Origin: Mesobacillus zeae
Lineage (GTDB): Bacteria; Bacillota; Bacilli; Bacillales; Cytobacillaceae
Assembly: GCF_003570705.1 (NCBI RefSeq)
Contig: NZ_QWVT01000007.1
Coordinates: 51,357 to 115,356 of the forward strand
DNA: 64,000 bases
Direction: 5' to 3'
Below the pieces are notes generated by a model. It was not told the DNA's origin. It ran no database searches and saw only the letters and a list, made by a program, of their open reading frames with translations. Both the position numbers and the translations under genes were made by a program. Every line of letters begins with the position of its first letter. Positions within the stretch are counted from its first letter, which is position 1. This document shows positions 33,239 to 41,859 of this stretch, one piece after another.

Positions 33239-34226
33239 CCGTCCTCTCTCCATTCAATAAATGTCTCGGCAATGGAAAATTGAACAAATCCATATCAACT
33301 ATGTATTTCGGCCGCCTTTTAGTTTCCTTATAAATCTTACCAATATATTCCCCGACAAGCCCTAAACCCATAAGCTGAAGCCCCCCAATCAGCCAGATGG
33401 ATGTGATCAGCGAAGTCCAGCCTGTTTCGGTTTCCCCGAAGAACTTCAGCAGGAGAAAATAGCCCCCAAACCCTAGGCTTCCGAGAAAGGATAGGACCCC
33501 AACGAGCAGCACCATTCGAATCGGTGTAATGGAAAATGATGTGATCCCGTCAAATGCGAATGCAAGCATTTTTTTCAGCGGATATTTCGTCTCGCCTGCT
33601 AGCCGCTCTTTCCTGTCATAATAGACTTCTGCCGTCTTGAAGCCAATTAGCGGGACGATGCCTCGAAGAAACATATTGCTCTCCCCGAACTTTTCGAGCT
33701 CCTCGACAGCCCTTCGTCCCATCAGGCGGAAGTCCGCATGGTTATAGACAAGGTCGACGCCCATTCGTCCCATCAGCTTATAAAAGCTTTCTGCTGTCGT
33801 CCGCTTGAAAAAGGAATCAGTCTTTCGTTTTGCCCTGACGCCATAAACAATCTCGCAACCCTCCTTGAATCTTTCAATAAACGAAGGAATGACATGGATA
33901 TCATCCTGGAGATCCGCATCAATCGTTACCATGCAGTCCGATGCTTCTTTAGCAGCAGAAATGCCCGCGAGAAGCGCGTTCTGGTGTCCCGCATTTCTAG
34001 CAAGCTTGAGCCCTTTGACAAACCCACCTTTGATGATTTCTTTGTAGATGATTTTCCATGTATGATCCTTGCTTCCGTCATCGACAAACAGAAGCCTGCT
34101 TCCCTGATCCACCTGATGCCGCCCAATCATATCTTCGAGAAGCGCAGATAGGGCGGAAATCGTTTCCGGCAAAATTTCTTCTTCGTTGTAGCATGGTATC
34201 ACAATAGTAAGTAAAGGTGCTTGCAT
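33192..34226 (-). CDS. Polyprenyl-phosphate glycosyltransferase (GT2, YkoT/YkcC-like)
   Basis: 344 residues: GT2 catalytic domain (LTIVIPCYNEEEILPETI, FVDDGSKDHTW, TIDADLQDD with the DxD, QNALLAG) and two C-terminal membrane helices (about 235-305). Such enzymes transfer a sugar from a nucleotide to undecaprenyl phosphate. The gene lies between DUF6044 and gtrA-like genes, with the latter overlapping by about 47 bp, so the three are an operon for cell-surface glycan modification. Confidence 0.9.
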   Translation of the reverse strand: MQAPLLTIVIPCYNEEEILPETISALSALLEDMIGRHQVDQGSRLLFVDDGSKDHTWKIIYKEIIKGGFVKGLKLARNAGHQNALLAGISAAKEASDCMVTIDADLQDDIHVIPSFIERFKEGCEIVYGVRAKRKTDSFFKRTTAESFYKLMGRMGVDLVYNHADFRLMGRRAVEELEKFGESNMFLRGIVPLIGFKTAEVYYDRKERLAGETKYPLKKMLAFAFDGITSFSITPIRMVLLVGVLSFLGSLGFGGYFLLLKFFGETETGWTSLITSIWLIGGLQLMGLGLVGEYIGKIYKETKRRPKYIVDMDLFNFPLPRHLLNGERTDEYYSMDAGQLPETN

Positions 34227-34244
34227 TGCTGTCTCCTCCTGTTG

Positions 34245-35924
34245 CTAGATGGCTCTGTAAAGATGAATTTTCCACGCTGAAGTGTCTGAATGGAACACTT
34301 TTTCAAGCTCCAGCCTATTATCCGCGGCATTCTGAATCGGCAGCGCGGACAGAATATACCTTCCGCCCATCTGCTTGAATTGCTCCGTGTTCAATTCAAG
34401 CTTTTCAATCTTTTTTCTGGACGTCTTTTTGAAGCTATAATGCTTTCCAAGCTCCGCGCTATAAAGGTAGCAGCGCCCCCCCCACTCATCAAAATAAATG
34501 CGGAGCCGCCTGCTTTTCTCCAGTTCTTTTTCAATGATTTTCCGGAATTGTCTTTTATAGGTAAGCGGATAAAAATTATTGTACGTATCAAGAGTGTAGA
34601 AGCCATTGTACTGAGATATTGCTGGATGAAGACCGAGACTTGCAACCCGGTACTCTTCCTGTGACAGCCCGATATAATCCTTCACATCTGAAAACTGCTC
34701 CACCGCATAAAATTCTTTTACGCTCGGCTTGTTGCGGTATACAATTTCGTCATTTCCGAGCAGAAGAACAATGACTTGTGCCGCTCCCAGCCACGACACT
34801 GCTTTTTTCCCTCCTCCGCCAGCATGCCAAAGAACTTTCAAGCCTAATGCAAACAGCAGATAGAGAATGAGTGGCCTCACAAAGTGGTATCTGGCAAAAT
34901 TGAACGTATCGAGAAAATGGAATCGTTCCGTCAATGGCAACCAGCCCTTGTAAAACCAAAAAGCATACCAAAGGGACAGCAGGAAATTCAGTACAAACAG
35001 AAAAGTAAAGACTTTTTCTTCCCGCCAGCTGTTTCGTTTCCAAATCATAAATAAAGCCGTAAATATGACAGGCAGGATCACGAGTGTATGCAGTGTCAAT
35101 ACATGTGTATGGCCAAGCAAATAATTTTTGAAGGTCAACCTGACGGAATCAAAGAATGAAAGCCTCGCATGAAAATATTCGTCCCGGCTGTTTGGTTCCT
35201 GGTCGAATAAAAAAGAATAGACGAGCCTATAATCAAGCAATAGGTACACAAACGTCATATAGGCAATTGAAAGAAGGAAGCGCCAATTCCATCCTCTCCC
35301 CCTGAGGACATCCGTAAGCCAGAAAATTCCCATCATCGTAATGAAAAAGAAAAAGCCGAGGACGATGCTCGAATAAAAAGGAAGCAGTGTGAGGACCAAA
35401 TAGTTAACCCAGCCCCTCTCCCCATTCCTGATATTGAGAAATGCCCATAGAGCAAGCGGCATTCCAAGTGTGCTCAGCATCCCTGATGGCCAAAAGGGTG
35501 TAAGGGCAAATGCGAGCGCAGAGAGGACTGTAATGGATGACATCCTGGAATCAGGAAGCAAATGTTTTTTTAAGAGAAGATACATTCCCAAAAAGGCAGC
35601 GAATCTTGTGATTGCCTGGCTCAGCGTATAGGCTGCCATTGTCGGCAATAGGGCATACAGCCAGACAATCAGGGTGTATTCCGTCCCAAATGCATTCCGC
35701 TGCAGTTGCCCGTTGATGATTTGCGGAATCCGCGCATCAACGTCTCCCATCATTTCCCCGCTATTGGCTAACACCTTATACCAGGCAAGATTGGAATCCA
35801 GATTATCGTGTACACGGATATGGGCATCCTCCCCAAGAATCACCAAAGGCGAGAGATACAGCGCAAGGACAATAAGCGCCCCAGCGATCATCCTGCTGTC
35901 CTTTTTCTTTTCAAGTGAAGCCAT
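34245..35924 (-). CDS. DUF6044 family polytopic membrane protein (YkoS-like)
   Basis: About 559 residues with some 11-12 membrane helices and a C-terminal soluble part. LVILGEDAHIRVHDNLDSNLAWYK in the first extracellular loop is typical of B. subtilis YkoS. The layout suggests a GT-C-type glycosyltransferase that uses the lipid-linked sugar made by the downstream GT2. ATG at 35924 follows GGGGTG. Adjacent and divergent to gtaB. Confidence 0.82.
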   Translation of the reverse strand: MASLEKKKDSRMIAGALIVLALYLSPLVILGEDAHIRVHDNLDSNLAWYKVLANSGEMMGDVDARIPQIINGQLQRNAFGTEYTLIVWLYALLPTMAAYTLSQAITRFAAFLGMYLLLKKHLLPDSRMSSITVLSALAFALTPFWPSGMLSTLGMPLALWAFLNIRNGERGWVNYLVLTLLPFYSSIVLGFFFFITMMGIFWLTDVLRGRGWNWRFLLSIAYMTFVYLLLDYRLVYSFLFDQEPNSRDEYFHARLSFFDSVRLTFKNYLLGHTHVLTLHTLVILPVIFTALFMIWKRNSWREEKVFTFLFVLNFLLSLWYAFWFYKGWLPLTERFHFLDTFNFARYHFVRPLILYLLFALGLKVLWHAGGGGKKAVSWLGAAQVIVLLLGNDEIVYRNKPSVKEFYAVEQFSDVKDYIGLSQEEYRVASLGLHPAISQYNGFYTLDTYNNFYPLTYKRQFRKIIEKELEKSRRLRIYFDEWGGRCYLYSAELGKHYSFKKTSRKKIEKLELNTEQFKQMGGRYILSALPIQNAADNRLELEKVFHSDTSAWKIHLYRAI

Positions 35925-36080
35925 TTCCACACCCCATCAGCCTTAAGGTCAAGTTCAATACTTTTAAGATTGGCTTTTTAAAATGATACTATTCCTTTTT
36001 TCCAAAACGCGGGATAGTCCGGGCCCCGCCCTTCATACGATAACAATGAAACTCTTTTCGTACAGAAGGAGGAAAAACTG

Positions 36081-36968
36081 ATGATCAAAAAAGCGGTCAT
36101 TCCCGCAGCAGGCCTGGGCACACGTTTTTTGCCGGCCACGAAAGCCCAACCTAAGGAAATGCTGCCCATTGTCGATAAGCCGGCCATTCAGTACATCATC
36201 GAGGAAGCGATCGAATCGGGTATTGAGGATATTATCATTGTTACGGGTCGAAATAAAAGGGCAATTGAAGACCATTTTGACAAATCCGTTGAGCTTGAGC
36301 TTTTACTCAAGCGAACAAGGAAGCTTGACCTCCTCCAGGTTGTGGATAAAATTTCTTATCTGTCCGACATTCATTATGTCAGGCAAAAACAGCCGCTAGG
36401 GCTGGGCCACGCTGTTCTGTGTGCTAAAAAATTCATCGGAAATGAACCATTTGCCGTCCTGCTCGGCGATGATATTATAGACAGTCAAACCCCTGCCCTG
36501 CTGCAAATGATCCAAAAGTATAACCAGGTTCATTCAAGCATTCTTGGCTGCAGTGAGGTCCCAGAAAGCGACGTAGGAAAATACGGAATCGTTGGCTATA
36601 ACGGCCGACAGGGAGAATTATTCCAGGTTGAACAGCTCGTTGAAAAACCTCACCCTCTTGCCGCACCCTCCAGACAGGCGATCATCGGGAGGTACATCCT
36701 GACACCAGCCATATTCGACAGTTTAACCACAGTGGTTGCTGACAGCAAAGGAGAAATACAGCTGACTGACGCCCTCGGACATCTTCTGGAAACAGAAAAA
36801 ATTTACTCCTGCCTAATAAACGGGCGACGATACGATATCGGAGATAAGTTCGGTTTCCTGAAGGCCAATATCGATTTCGCCCTGAGACGCGATGATTTAA
36901 AAAGCCAAATGAAAGAGTACATCGATGGCCTCGACTTAATGGAAAAAGATGAATATCCCGCACATTGA
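36081..36968 (+). CDS. gtaB: UTP--glucose-1-phosphate uridylyltransferase
   Basis: 295 residues. AVIPAAGLGTRFLPATKAQPKEMLPIVDKPAIQYI is the nucleotide-binding N-terminus of GalU/GtaB; GLGHAVLCA, VLLGDDI, VEKP and YDIGDKFGFLKANIDFAL follow as usual. It makes UDP-glucose for teichoic acid, glycolipid and surface polysaccharide. AGAAGGAGG precedes the ATG. It could equally be the YngB paralogue; neighbours (divergent ykoS-like operon) fit sugar supply to that cluster. Confidence 0.92.
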   Translation: MIKKAVIPAAGLGTRFLPATKAQPKEMLPIVDKPAIQYIIEEAIESGIEDIIIVTGRNKRAIEDHFDKSVELELLLKRTRKLDLLQVVDKISYLSDIHYVRQKQPLGLGHAVLCAKKFIGNEPFAVLLGDDIIDSQTPALLQMIQKYNQVHSSILGCSEVPESDVGKYGIVGYNGRQGELFQVEQLVEKPHPLAAPSRQAIIGRYILTPAIFDSLTTVVADSKGEIQLTDALGHLLETEKIYSCLINGRRYDIGDKFGFLKANIDFALRRDDLKSQMKEYIDGLDLMEKDEYPAH

Positions 36969-37058
36969 GCGTTCAATGTCACAATTCACTCACATTTTTT
37001 AGGGGGGCAATAATGCTCTCGTCCCTTCATCTATCGCCCGCCCCGCTTCTCCATTAGC

Positions 37059-37097
37059 AGCTTAAACCTTGTCATGACAAGGTCTAAGCTCTTTTTT
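37059..37097 (+). terminator. Intrinsic terminator of gtaB
   Basis: AGCTTAaACCTTGTC and GACAAGGTcTAAGCT pair with one mismatch around an AT centre, followed by CTTTTTT. Confidence 0.85.
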
Positions 37098-37229
37098 ATG
37101 CAGATTTCTGTTTTATACCTCACTCCACTTGTTACATAAAATTACCAACCAGGAAATTACTATAATCCTATTTATATCGTGCTTTTATTACTTATAATGA
37201 TAGATAGATTCGATAAGGAGTTGGGCAAA

Positions 37230-38972
37230 TTGAATTCAAATTATTCAAAGCGTCTTTCAAAAATTGTCCCGATACTAGTTTTTACGATACTCATCATGAT
37301 TGCCACTCTGACTTGGTTTGTTCAGTCAGCGAGCCATGAAATCACTGTCCCTTTTTCTTCCATGGCAAATACGGTTGAAAGACTTAACGGAGAAACAGCC
37401 ACACTCACCGAACAGGCCGACGGCTCTCTTGAACTCCAGACAAAGGACGCAACATATGTCTCTCAAGTCCCTCCTAACAGCCAAATGGTCGAAAAGCTTG
37501 TCGAAAACCATAATGTAAACTATGTATATTCAAATAATAGTAAATACGGTACTTGGATCATCGCAGGTGTGCTTGTTGCCATGACCGGCACGGCCATTGT
37601 CATCCAAAGAAAAGCACAGGGCGGAGCCGGCACAAGCGGCAAATTGAAATCCGGTGTCTCAAAGCCCTCCCCGCTTCCTGATATTACGCTCGACGATGTA
37701 GGCGGACTCCAGGATGAAATGAAAGAAGAAATCCTGCAGACACTTTCTATTCTTAAGGACAAGGACCGGTCTTCGCGAATGGGGATTAAACCGCCAAAAG
37801 GGATTTTGCTTTACGGCCCTCCAGGAACAGGCAAGACGCTTCTCGCCCAGGCAATGGCCCATGAACTGAATGCGAACTTCTTCACAGCCAGCGGATCTGC
37901 CTTCAATGAAATGTTCATAGGTGTTGGAGCTTCAAGAGTGAGGAGCCTTTTCCAAAATGCAAGAAAGCAGACACCTGCCGTTATCTTCATCGATGAAGTT
38001 GATGCACTCGCCGGAAAAAGGAAACCACATGGAGGAGAAGAAGCAGAGAAAACATTGACTGAGCTTCTTGTCCAGCTTGACGGCGGCCATGATAACGATG
38101 GAATATTGTTTATCGCTGCTACGAACCGAAAAGATATGCTCGATGATGCGTTCCTGCGTCCAGGACGGATTGATTTCAGCTTTCAGGTTCCCCTTCCGGA
38201 CATGAGAGGAAGACGGGAAATCATCGACATCCATTTGAAAGGAAAAAATATTTCAGAAGGTGTCCTTGATTCGATCGATAATCTCGCAGAAAGCACATCA
38301 GGTTTCTCGGGTGCCGAACTTCAATCTCTATTTGAAACGGCAAGCCGCAGAGCCTTGCGGAACGGGCAGGATACCATCGAAAAAAGCGATATTGATTATG
38401 CCCTTGACAGAACGATTCTCGGCAATACAAACAGGCCCCTTCAGGACCTCGATACAAAGCGTAGGGTTGCCATTCACGAGGCAGGGCACGCACTCGTTTC
38501 ATCCGTTACAAAGCCGGGCTCTGTCAGAAAAGCAACCATTATCCCGCGCGGACAGGCACTTGGATATGTCGCTCCAGTCCCAAAAGAGCTGCAGCTCTCG
38601 ACTACCAGCGACCTGCTTGACCGTGTTGCCATGATTCTTGCCGGCGGTGTTGCCGAGCGGCTAATCCTCGGCGAGCACAGCATCGGTGTCAGCGGCGATG
38701 TCCAGCAGGCCAAGCAGATTATCGAGCAGATGGTGGACACAGGACTGCTTCAGGAAGGATTCACACTAACTTTTAACAAAGGTGACAAAGAAACGAAGAT
38801 GCAGGAGCTTTTCCAGGATGCACTTGAGAAAGCCGAACTGATCATCCGTTCCCGTGAATCTCAGTTCCACTCTCTAGTTGAAAGCCTCATGAAAAAAGAA
38901 ACACTTGAAGGAGACGAGGTCGAAGAAATTGTCCATAATCTTCAGCCTTTAGAGGAAGTCATCTTTGCCTAA
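37230..38972 (+). CDS. FtsH-like membrane AAA metalloprotease
   Basis: About 580 residues: TM1 near 13-33, a roughly 70-residue external region, TM2 near 110-128, AAA module (Walker A GPPGTGKT about 196, Walker B VIFIDEVDA about 251, second-region RPGRID) and M41 peptidase with HEAGH near residue 416 and the third zinc-ligand region GDVQQAKQI. Shorter and more divergent than housekeeping FtsH, so a paralogue degrading a subset of membrane proteins. I chose TTG at 37230, 9 nt after AAGGAG. Own terminator downstream. Confidence 0.87.
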   Translation: MNSNYSKRLSKIVPILVFTILIMIATLTWFVQSASHEITVPFSSMANTVERLNGETATLTEQADGSLELQTKDATYVSQVPPNSQMVEKLVENHNVNYVYSNNSKYGTWIIAGVLVAMTGTAIVIQRKAQGGAGTSGKLKSGVSKPSPLPDITLDDVGGLQDEMKEEILQTLSILKDKDRSSRMGIKPPKGILLYGPPGTGKTLLAQAMAHELNANFFTASGSAFNEMFIGVGASRVRSLFQNARKQTPAVIFIDEVDALAGKRKPHGGEEAEKTLTELLVQLDGGHDNDGILFIAATNRKDMLDDAFLRPGRIDFSFQVPLPDMRGRREIIDIHLKGKNISEGVLDSIDNLAESTSGFSGAELQSLFETASRRALRNGQDTIEKSDIDYALDRTILGNTNRPLQDLDTKRRVAIHEAGHALVSSVTKPGSVRKATIIPRGQALGYVAPVPKELQLSTTSDLLDRVAMILAGGVAERLILGEHSIGVSGDVQQAKQIIEQMVDTGLLQEGFTLTFNKGDKETKMQELFQDALEKAELIIRSRESQFHSLVESLMKKETLEGDEVEEIVHNLQPLEEVIFA

Positions 38973-39003
38973 AACCCCTTCTATTATTATGCAAGCTAAA
39001 GCC

Positions 39004-39046
39004 TTTGCCGGCTGTTCCCGATCAGCAGCCAGGCAAAAGCTTTTTT
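39004..39046 (+). terminator. Intrinsic terminator of the FtsH-like gene
   Basis: TTTGCCGGCTG and CAGCCaGGCAAA pair with one bulge, followed by AGCTTTTTT. Confidence 0.85.
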
Positions 39047-39151
39047 ATTTTGTCCTTTTACCACTTTTCCTGATATGTTGTGTTTCCAAGCCTGTCCTGC
39101 GGGAATAAGGCTAATAGAAAAGCTTTTTCCTTAACCAAAAATACTGCTGGT

Positions 39152-39180
39152 TTGTTGAGGAAGCCGGAATGCACTATACT
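39152..39180 (+). promoter_or_regulatory. Candidate promoter of the MerR gene
   Basis: TTGTTG (39152-39157), 17-bp spacer, TATACT (39175-39180). Confidence 0.6.
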
Positions 39181-39205
39181 AGAATAGAGACCATAACGTT
39201 ATTGT

Positions 39206-39622
39206 TTGGGAGTGAACTCGAATGGGGCAGAGAAATTAAAGATTAGCGAATTGGCTAAGAAAGCCAACGTGACCAAAAGAACAATTGACTATTATACGCA
39301 TATCGGCCTCCTGACACCCAAGCGATCTGATTCCAACTATCGATATTATGATGAGTCAGCTGTCGAACAGCTGCAATTCATTGCAAAATGTAAAAAAGAC
39401 CATTTAACATTAGAGGAAATTAAAAGCCTGCTGCAGGGGGGAGAAGCAGAAAAAGTCGATATCAGGCTGCTCAATGCAAAAATGCAGTCGCTTGAACAGG
39501 AGTTGCTGAACCAGCTCTCCCTGTTAAAAAACAGCAGTGAAGCCGAAAAAATTGCAGTTAAACGTCAGCTTTCCGAGCGAGGCCAAAGTCTGATTAAAGC
39601 TCTTAAGCCTTTAATCAAATAA
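39206..39622 (+). CDS. MerR-family regulator, start region apparently frameshifted
   Basis: About 130 residues: winged HTH KISELAKKANVTKRTIDYYTHIGLL and a C-terminal coiled coil; no Cys pair for metal sensing is visible. The natural start appears to be ATG at 39222 with GGGAG 10 nt upstream, but that ATG reads MGQRN-stop: one G seems missing from GGGG (39224-39227), which otherwise would give MGAEKLKISELA. In the present sequence only TTG (39206) or GTG (39212) lie in frame, with no ribosome binding site. It precedes a CNNM/CorC transporter gene. Confidence 0.75.
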   Translation: MGVNSNGAEKLKISELAKKANVTKRTIDYYTHIGLLTPKRSDSNYRYYDESAVEQLQFIAKCKKDHLTLEEIKSLLQGGEAEKVDIRLLNAKMQSLEQELLNQLSLLKNSSEAEKIAVKRQLSERGQSLIKALKPLIK

Positions 39623-39664
39623 CCGCCCGAATCTGAGGGAATGCTTTTGTAAACGTATCATTTT

Positions 39665-39698
39665 AGGAGGTGTGCGCCTTACCCTGTAAGGCATAAAT
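39665..39698 (+). promoter_or_regulatory. Hairpin between Shine-Dalgarno and start of the CNNM/CorC gene
   Basis: AGGAGGTG lies about 28 nt before the TTG at 39699, too far for direct use. Between them GCCTTAC (39677-39683) and GTAAGGC (39687-39693) form a 7-bp stem that would bring the two together. A five-codon frame GTG...TAA starts right in the Shine-Dalgarno. Confidence 0.4.
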
Positions 39699-41006
39699 TT
39701 GGAAATGTTAAACTTGTTTCTCGTGTTCGCACTCATTGCCTTAACGGCTATATTTGTTGCAACTGAATTTTCTATCGTAAAAATGCGTACATCAAGGATT
39801 GACCAGCTTATCGAGGAAGGAAATAAAAATGCCATGGCTGCGAAAACAGTCGTTACCCATTTGGATGAGTACTTGTCCGCATGCCAGCTCGGCATCACCA
39901 TCACAGCTCTCGGCCTTGGGTGGCTCGGTGAACCTACTTTTGAAAAGCTGCTGCACCCTATTCTTAAAGAGTTCCACATTAACGAATCGATTGAGGGCGT
40001 GATTTCTTTTATCATTGCTTTTGCAGTGGTCACATTCTTGCATGTTGTGGTCGGCGAACTAGCTCCTAAGACGGTCGCGATCCAGAAGACCGAAACAATG
40101 GTCCTAATGCTGGCAAAGCCAATTATCTGGTTCTACAAAATTGCTTATCCATTTATCTGGATTTTGAATGTTTCTGCACGTGGTGTTACTGGTTTGTTTG
40201 GATTAAAACCAGCTGCGGAGCACGAGATCGCCCATTCGGAAGAAGAGCTGAGGATCATCCTATCGGAAAGCTTCGAAAGTGGTGAAATTAATCAATCTGA
40301 GTTAACGTATGTGAACAATATTTTTGAATTCGACAACCGCATAGCCAAAGAAATCATGGTTCCAAGAACTGAGATTGTCACGCTTTCGGTTGAAGATACG
40401 CTTGAAGATATTTTGGCGACTATCCAGGAGGAACAATATACCCGTTATCCCGTTGTCAGTGGAGACAAGGACAATGTTTTGGGTATGATGAATATAAAGG
40501 ATATTCTTGTCGCTTCTATTAAGCGCCATAGGCCTAAAAACACGGCTGAATTAGAATCGCTCATCAAACCTGTAATCCGGGTAATCGAAACAATCCCGAT
40601 TCATGACCTGCTGCTGAAAATGCAAAAAGAGCGTACACATATGGCTATTTTAACTGACGAGTATGGTGGAACAGCCGGACTTGTAACAGTAGAGGATATC
40701 CTTGAAGAGATTGTCGGTGAAATTCGCGATGAATTTGACGCGGATGAAGTTTCCGACATCCGTAAGATTGCCGAAAACCATTATATTTTAAGTGGCCGCG
40801 TGTTGATGGAAGATGTAAATGACTTGCTTGGTATCCATTTGTGTGAGGACGAAGTGGATACAATTGGCGGCTGGTTCCTATCTCACCATTACGATGTTAA
40901 GCTTGGTGATGAAATAGCGGAGGAAGGCTACTTTTTCAAAGTGAAAGAACTAGATGGACACCATATTGTCTATATTGAAGTAAAAAAAGCTGCGGATCGT
41001 GTTTGA
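39699..41006 (+). CDS. CNNM/CorC (HlyC-CorC) family divalent cation transporter, YhdP-like
   Basis: 435 residues: DUF21/CNNM membrane domain (about 1-190, with [21 protein letters not shown]), a CBS pair (about 215-335, [17 protein letters not shown] and [29 protein letters not shown]) and a CorC/HlyC domain. The family includes B. subtilis MpfA (YhdP), a Mg2+ exporter. Start TTG at 39699, with ATG two codons later as an alternative. Downstream of a MerR gene, an arrangement recalling yhdQ-yhdP. Confidence 0.88.
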   Translation: MEMLNLFLVFALIALTAIFVATEFSIVKMRTSRIDQLIEEGNKNAMAAKTVVTHLDEYLSACQLGITITALGLGWLGEPTFEKLLHPILKEFHINESIEGVISFIIAFAVVTFLHVVVGELAPKTVAIQKTETMVLMLAKPIIWFYKIAYPFIWILNVSARGVTGLFGLKPAAEHEIAHSEEELRIILSESFESGEINQSELTYVNNIFEFDNRIAKEIMVPRTEIVTLSVEDTLEDILATIQEEQYTRYPVVSGDKDNVLGMMNIKDILVASIKRHRPKNTAELESLIKPVIRVIETIPIHDLLLKMQKERTHMAILTDEYGGTAGLVTVEDILEEIVGEIRDEFDADEVSDIRKIAENHYILSGRVLMEDVNDLLGIHLCEDEVDTIGGWFLSHHYDVKLGDEIAEEGYFFKVKELDGHHIVYIEVKKAADRV

Positions 41007-41022
41007 CCCTGCAGCTTTTTTC
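40983..41022 (+). terminator. Intrinsic terminator of the CNNM/CorC gene
   Basis: AAAAAAGCTGC (inside the gene's last codons) pairs with GCAGCTTTTTT after the stop. Confidence 0.85.
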
Positions 41023-41116
41023 TTGCAGTCATTCCCCTCTTCTCATCCATAAAAAATACCGCCAGATTTACTAGCGGCGAGGTACATTTTTCACATACTA
41101 TATTACTTGTTAGCCA

Positions 41117-41272
41117 TTAGCGCGGATATCTCCTGGGGTCGATTGCCTCTTCCAAAAGGATGATATCCTCCATGATCAACTGTTTGATTTTCTTGTCACT
41201 GCATTTTTCATAATCCTTAAAAAGGCGCCCCAGTTCCTCCATAAAGATCATAACCTCTTCTACTTCTGCCAT
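41117..41272 (-). CDS. Small protein of an unnamed family (paralogue of 45639-45776)
   Basis: 51 residues; AAAGGGG precedes the ATG. It shares FMEELGRLFKDYEKCSDKK...MEDIILL with the ORF at 45639-45776 (KELGRLIHDYEKC...YEDIMLL). The length recalls Spo0E-like phosphatases, but the SQxLD signature is absent. Function unknown. Confidence 0.65.
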   Translation of the reverse strand: MAEVEEVMIFMEELGRLFKDYEKCSDKKIKQLIMEDIILLEEAIDPRRYPR

Positions 41273-41464
41273 AAGCAAACCCCTTTATGCATGCTAAACC
41301 CGGACGACATGACAACAAGCGGCCTGAATTTATTCGATGGCAGCCTTCCCTTCCCAGCAATGGTGCACTGCTGTATCTAAAAGGATGACACCTGCAACTT
41401 TACCCCGTGACCTAAATTATTAAACCTCTATAGTTAATTCCAATTTTTGAGCGTGTGCACCCAC

Positions 41465-41596
41465 TTACCAATGGCGGGTATTTTCTAAAAGCTTGTCTAT
41501 TTCAATCTCTTTCAGGATGATGGCAGTGCCATCCTGGGCAAGCTTTTCTGTTGCCTCCAGCAAATCGTCAATATCCTCCGTGCGCAATGTGAGCAT
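41465..41596 (-). CDS. Hypothetical 43-residue protein
   Basis: GGAGG lies 7 nt before the ATG. It begins MLTLRTEDIDDLLEATEK and ends LLENTRHW; acidic and helical, with no membrane segment. No family recognised. Between the terminator of the peptide cassette and the small protein at 41117. Confidence 0.55.
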   Translation of the reverse strand: MLTLRTEDIDDLLEATEKLAQDGTAIILKEIEIDKLLENTRHW

Positions 41597-41723
41597 ACTG
41601 CACCTCCACATCCCCCCGCCTCTAACGGCAGCGTTATATTTACTATAAGATTCGGAAGATTACACACTTTTCTGGGGCTAAATGGGAAACTTGTGACAAA
41701 AGCTAAAGAGAAATTTCGAGGAA

Positions 41724-41754
41724 ATAAAAAGAAGGCCTAAAAAGAAGGCCTTCT
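41724..41754 (-). terminator. Terminator of the regulator-peptide transcript
   Basis: Minus strand AGAAGGCC (41747-41754) pairs with GGCCTTCT (41730-41737), then UUUUUAU (41724-41730). It follows the micro-ORF by about 20 bp. Confidence 0.85.
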
Positions 41755-41776
41755 CTTCTAAAAATTCAGTTTTTCC

Positions 41777-41845
41777 TCAGATTGGAGGCCAAATCGGTCC
41801 AAGTGATGCGCTTCGAGAAACTACAGTTTGAAAAAATTGAGTCAT
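41777..41845 (-). CDS. Putative signalling micro-peptide (22 aa) coupled to the TPR regulator
   Basis: 22 residues starting MTQFFQTVV and ending SASLGPIWPPI. GGGGAGG is placed immediately after the regulator's stop codon, and ATG follows 14 nt after that stop, so the two are co-transcribed and probably coupled. No classical signal peptide: the N-terminus is only mildly hydrophobic. The Trp/Pro-rich C-terminus recalls ComS/XIP-type pheromones. Terminator directly downstream. Role inferred from position only. Confidence 0.55.
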   Translation of the reverse strand: MTQFFQTVVSRSASLGPIWPPI

Positions 41846-41859
41846 TTTTCTTCCTCCCC

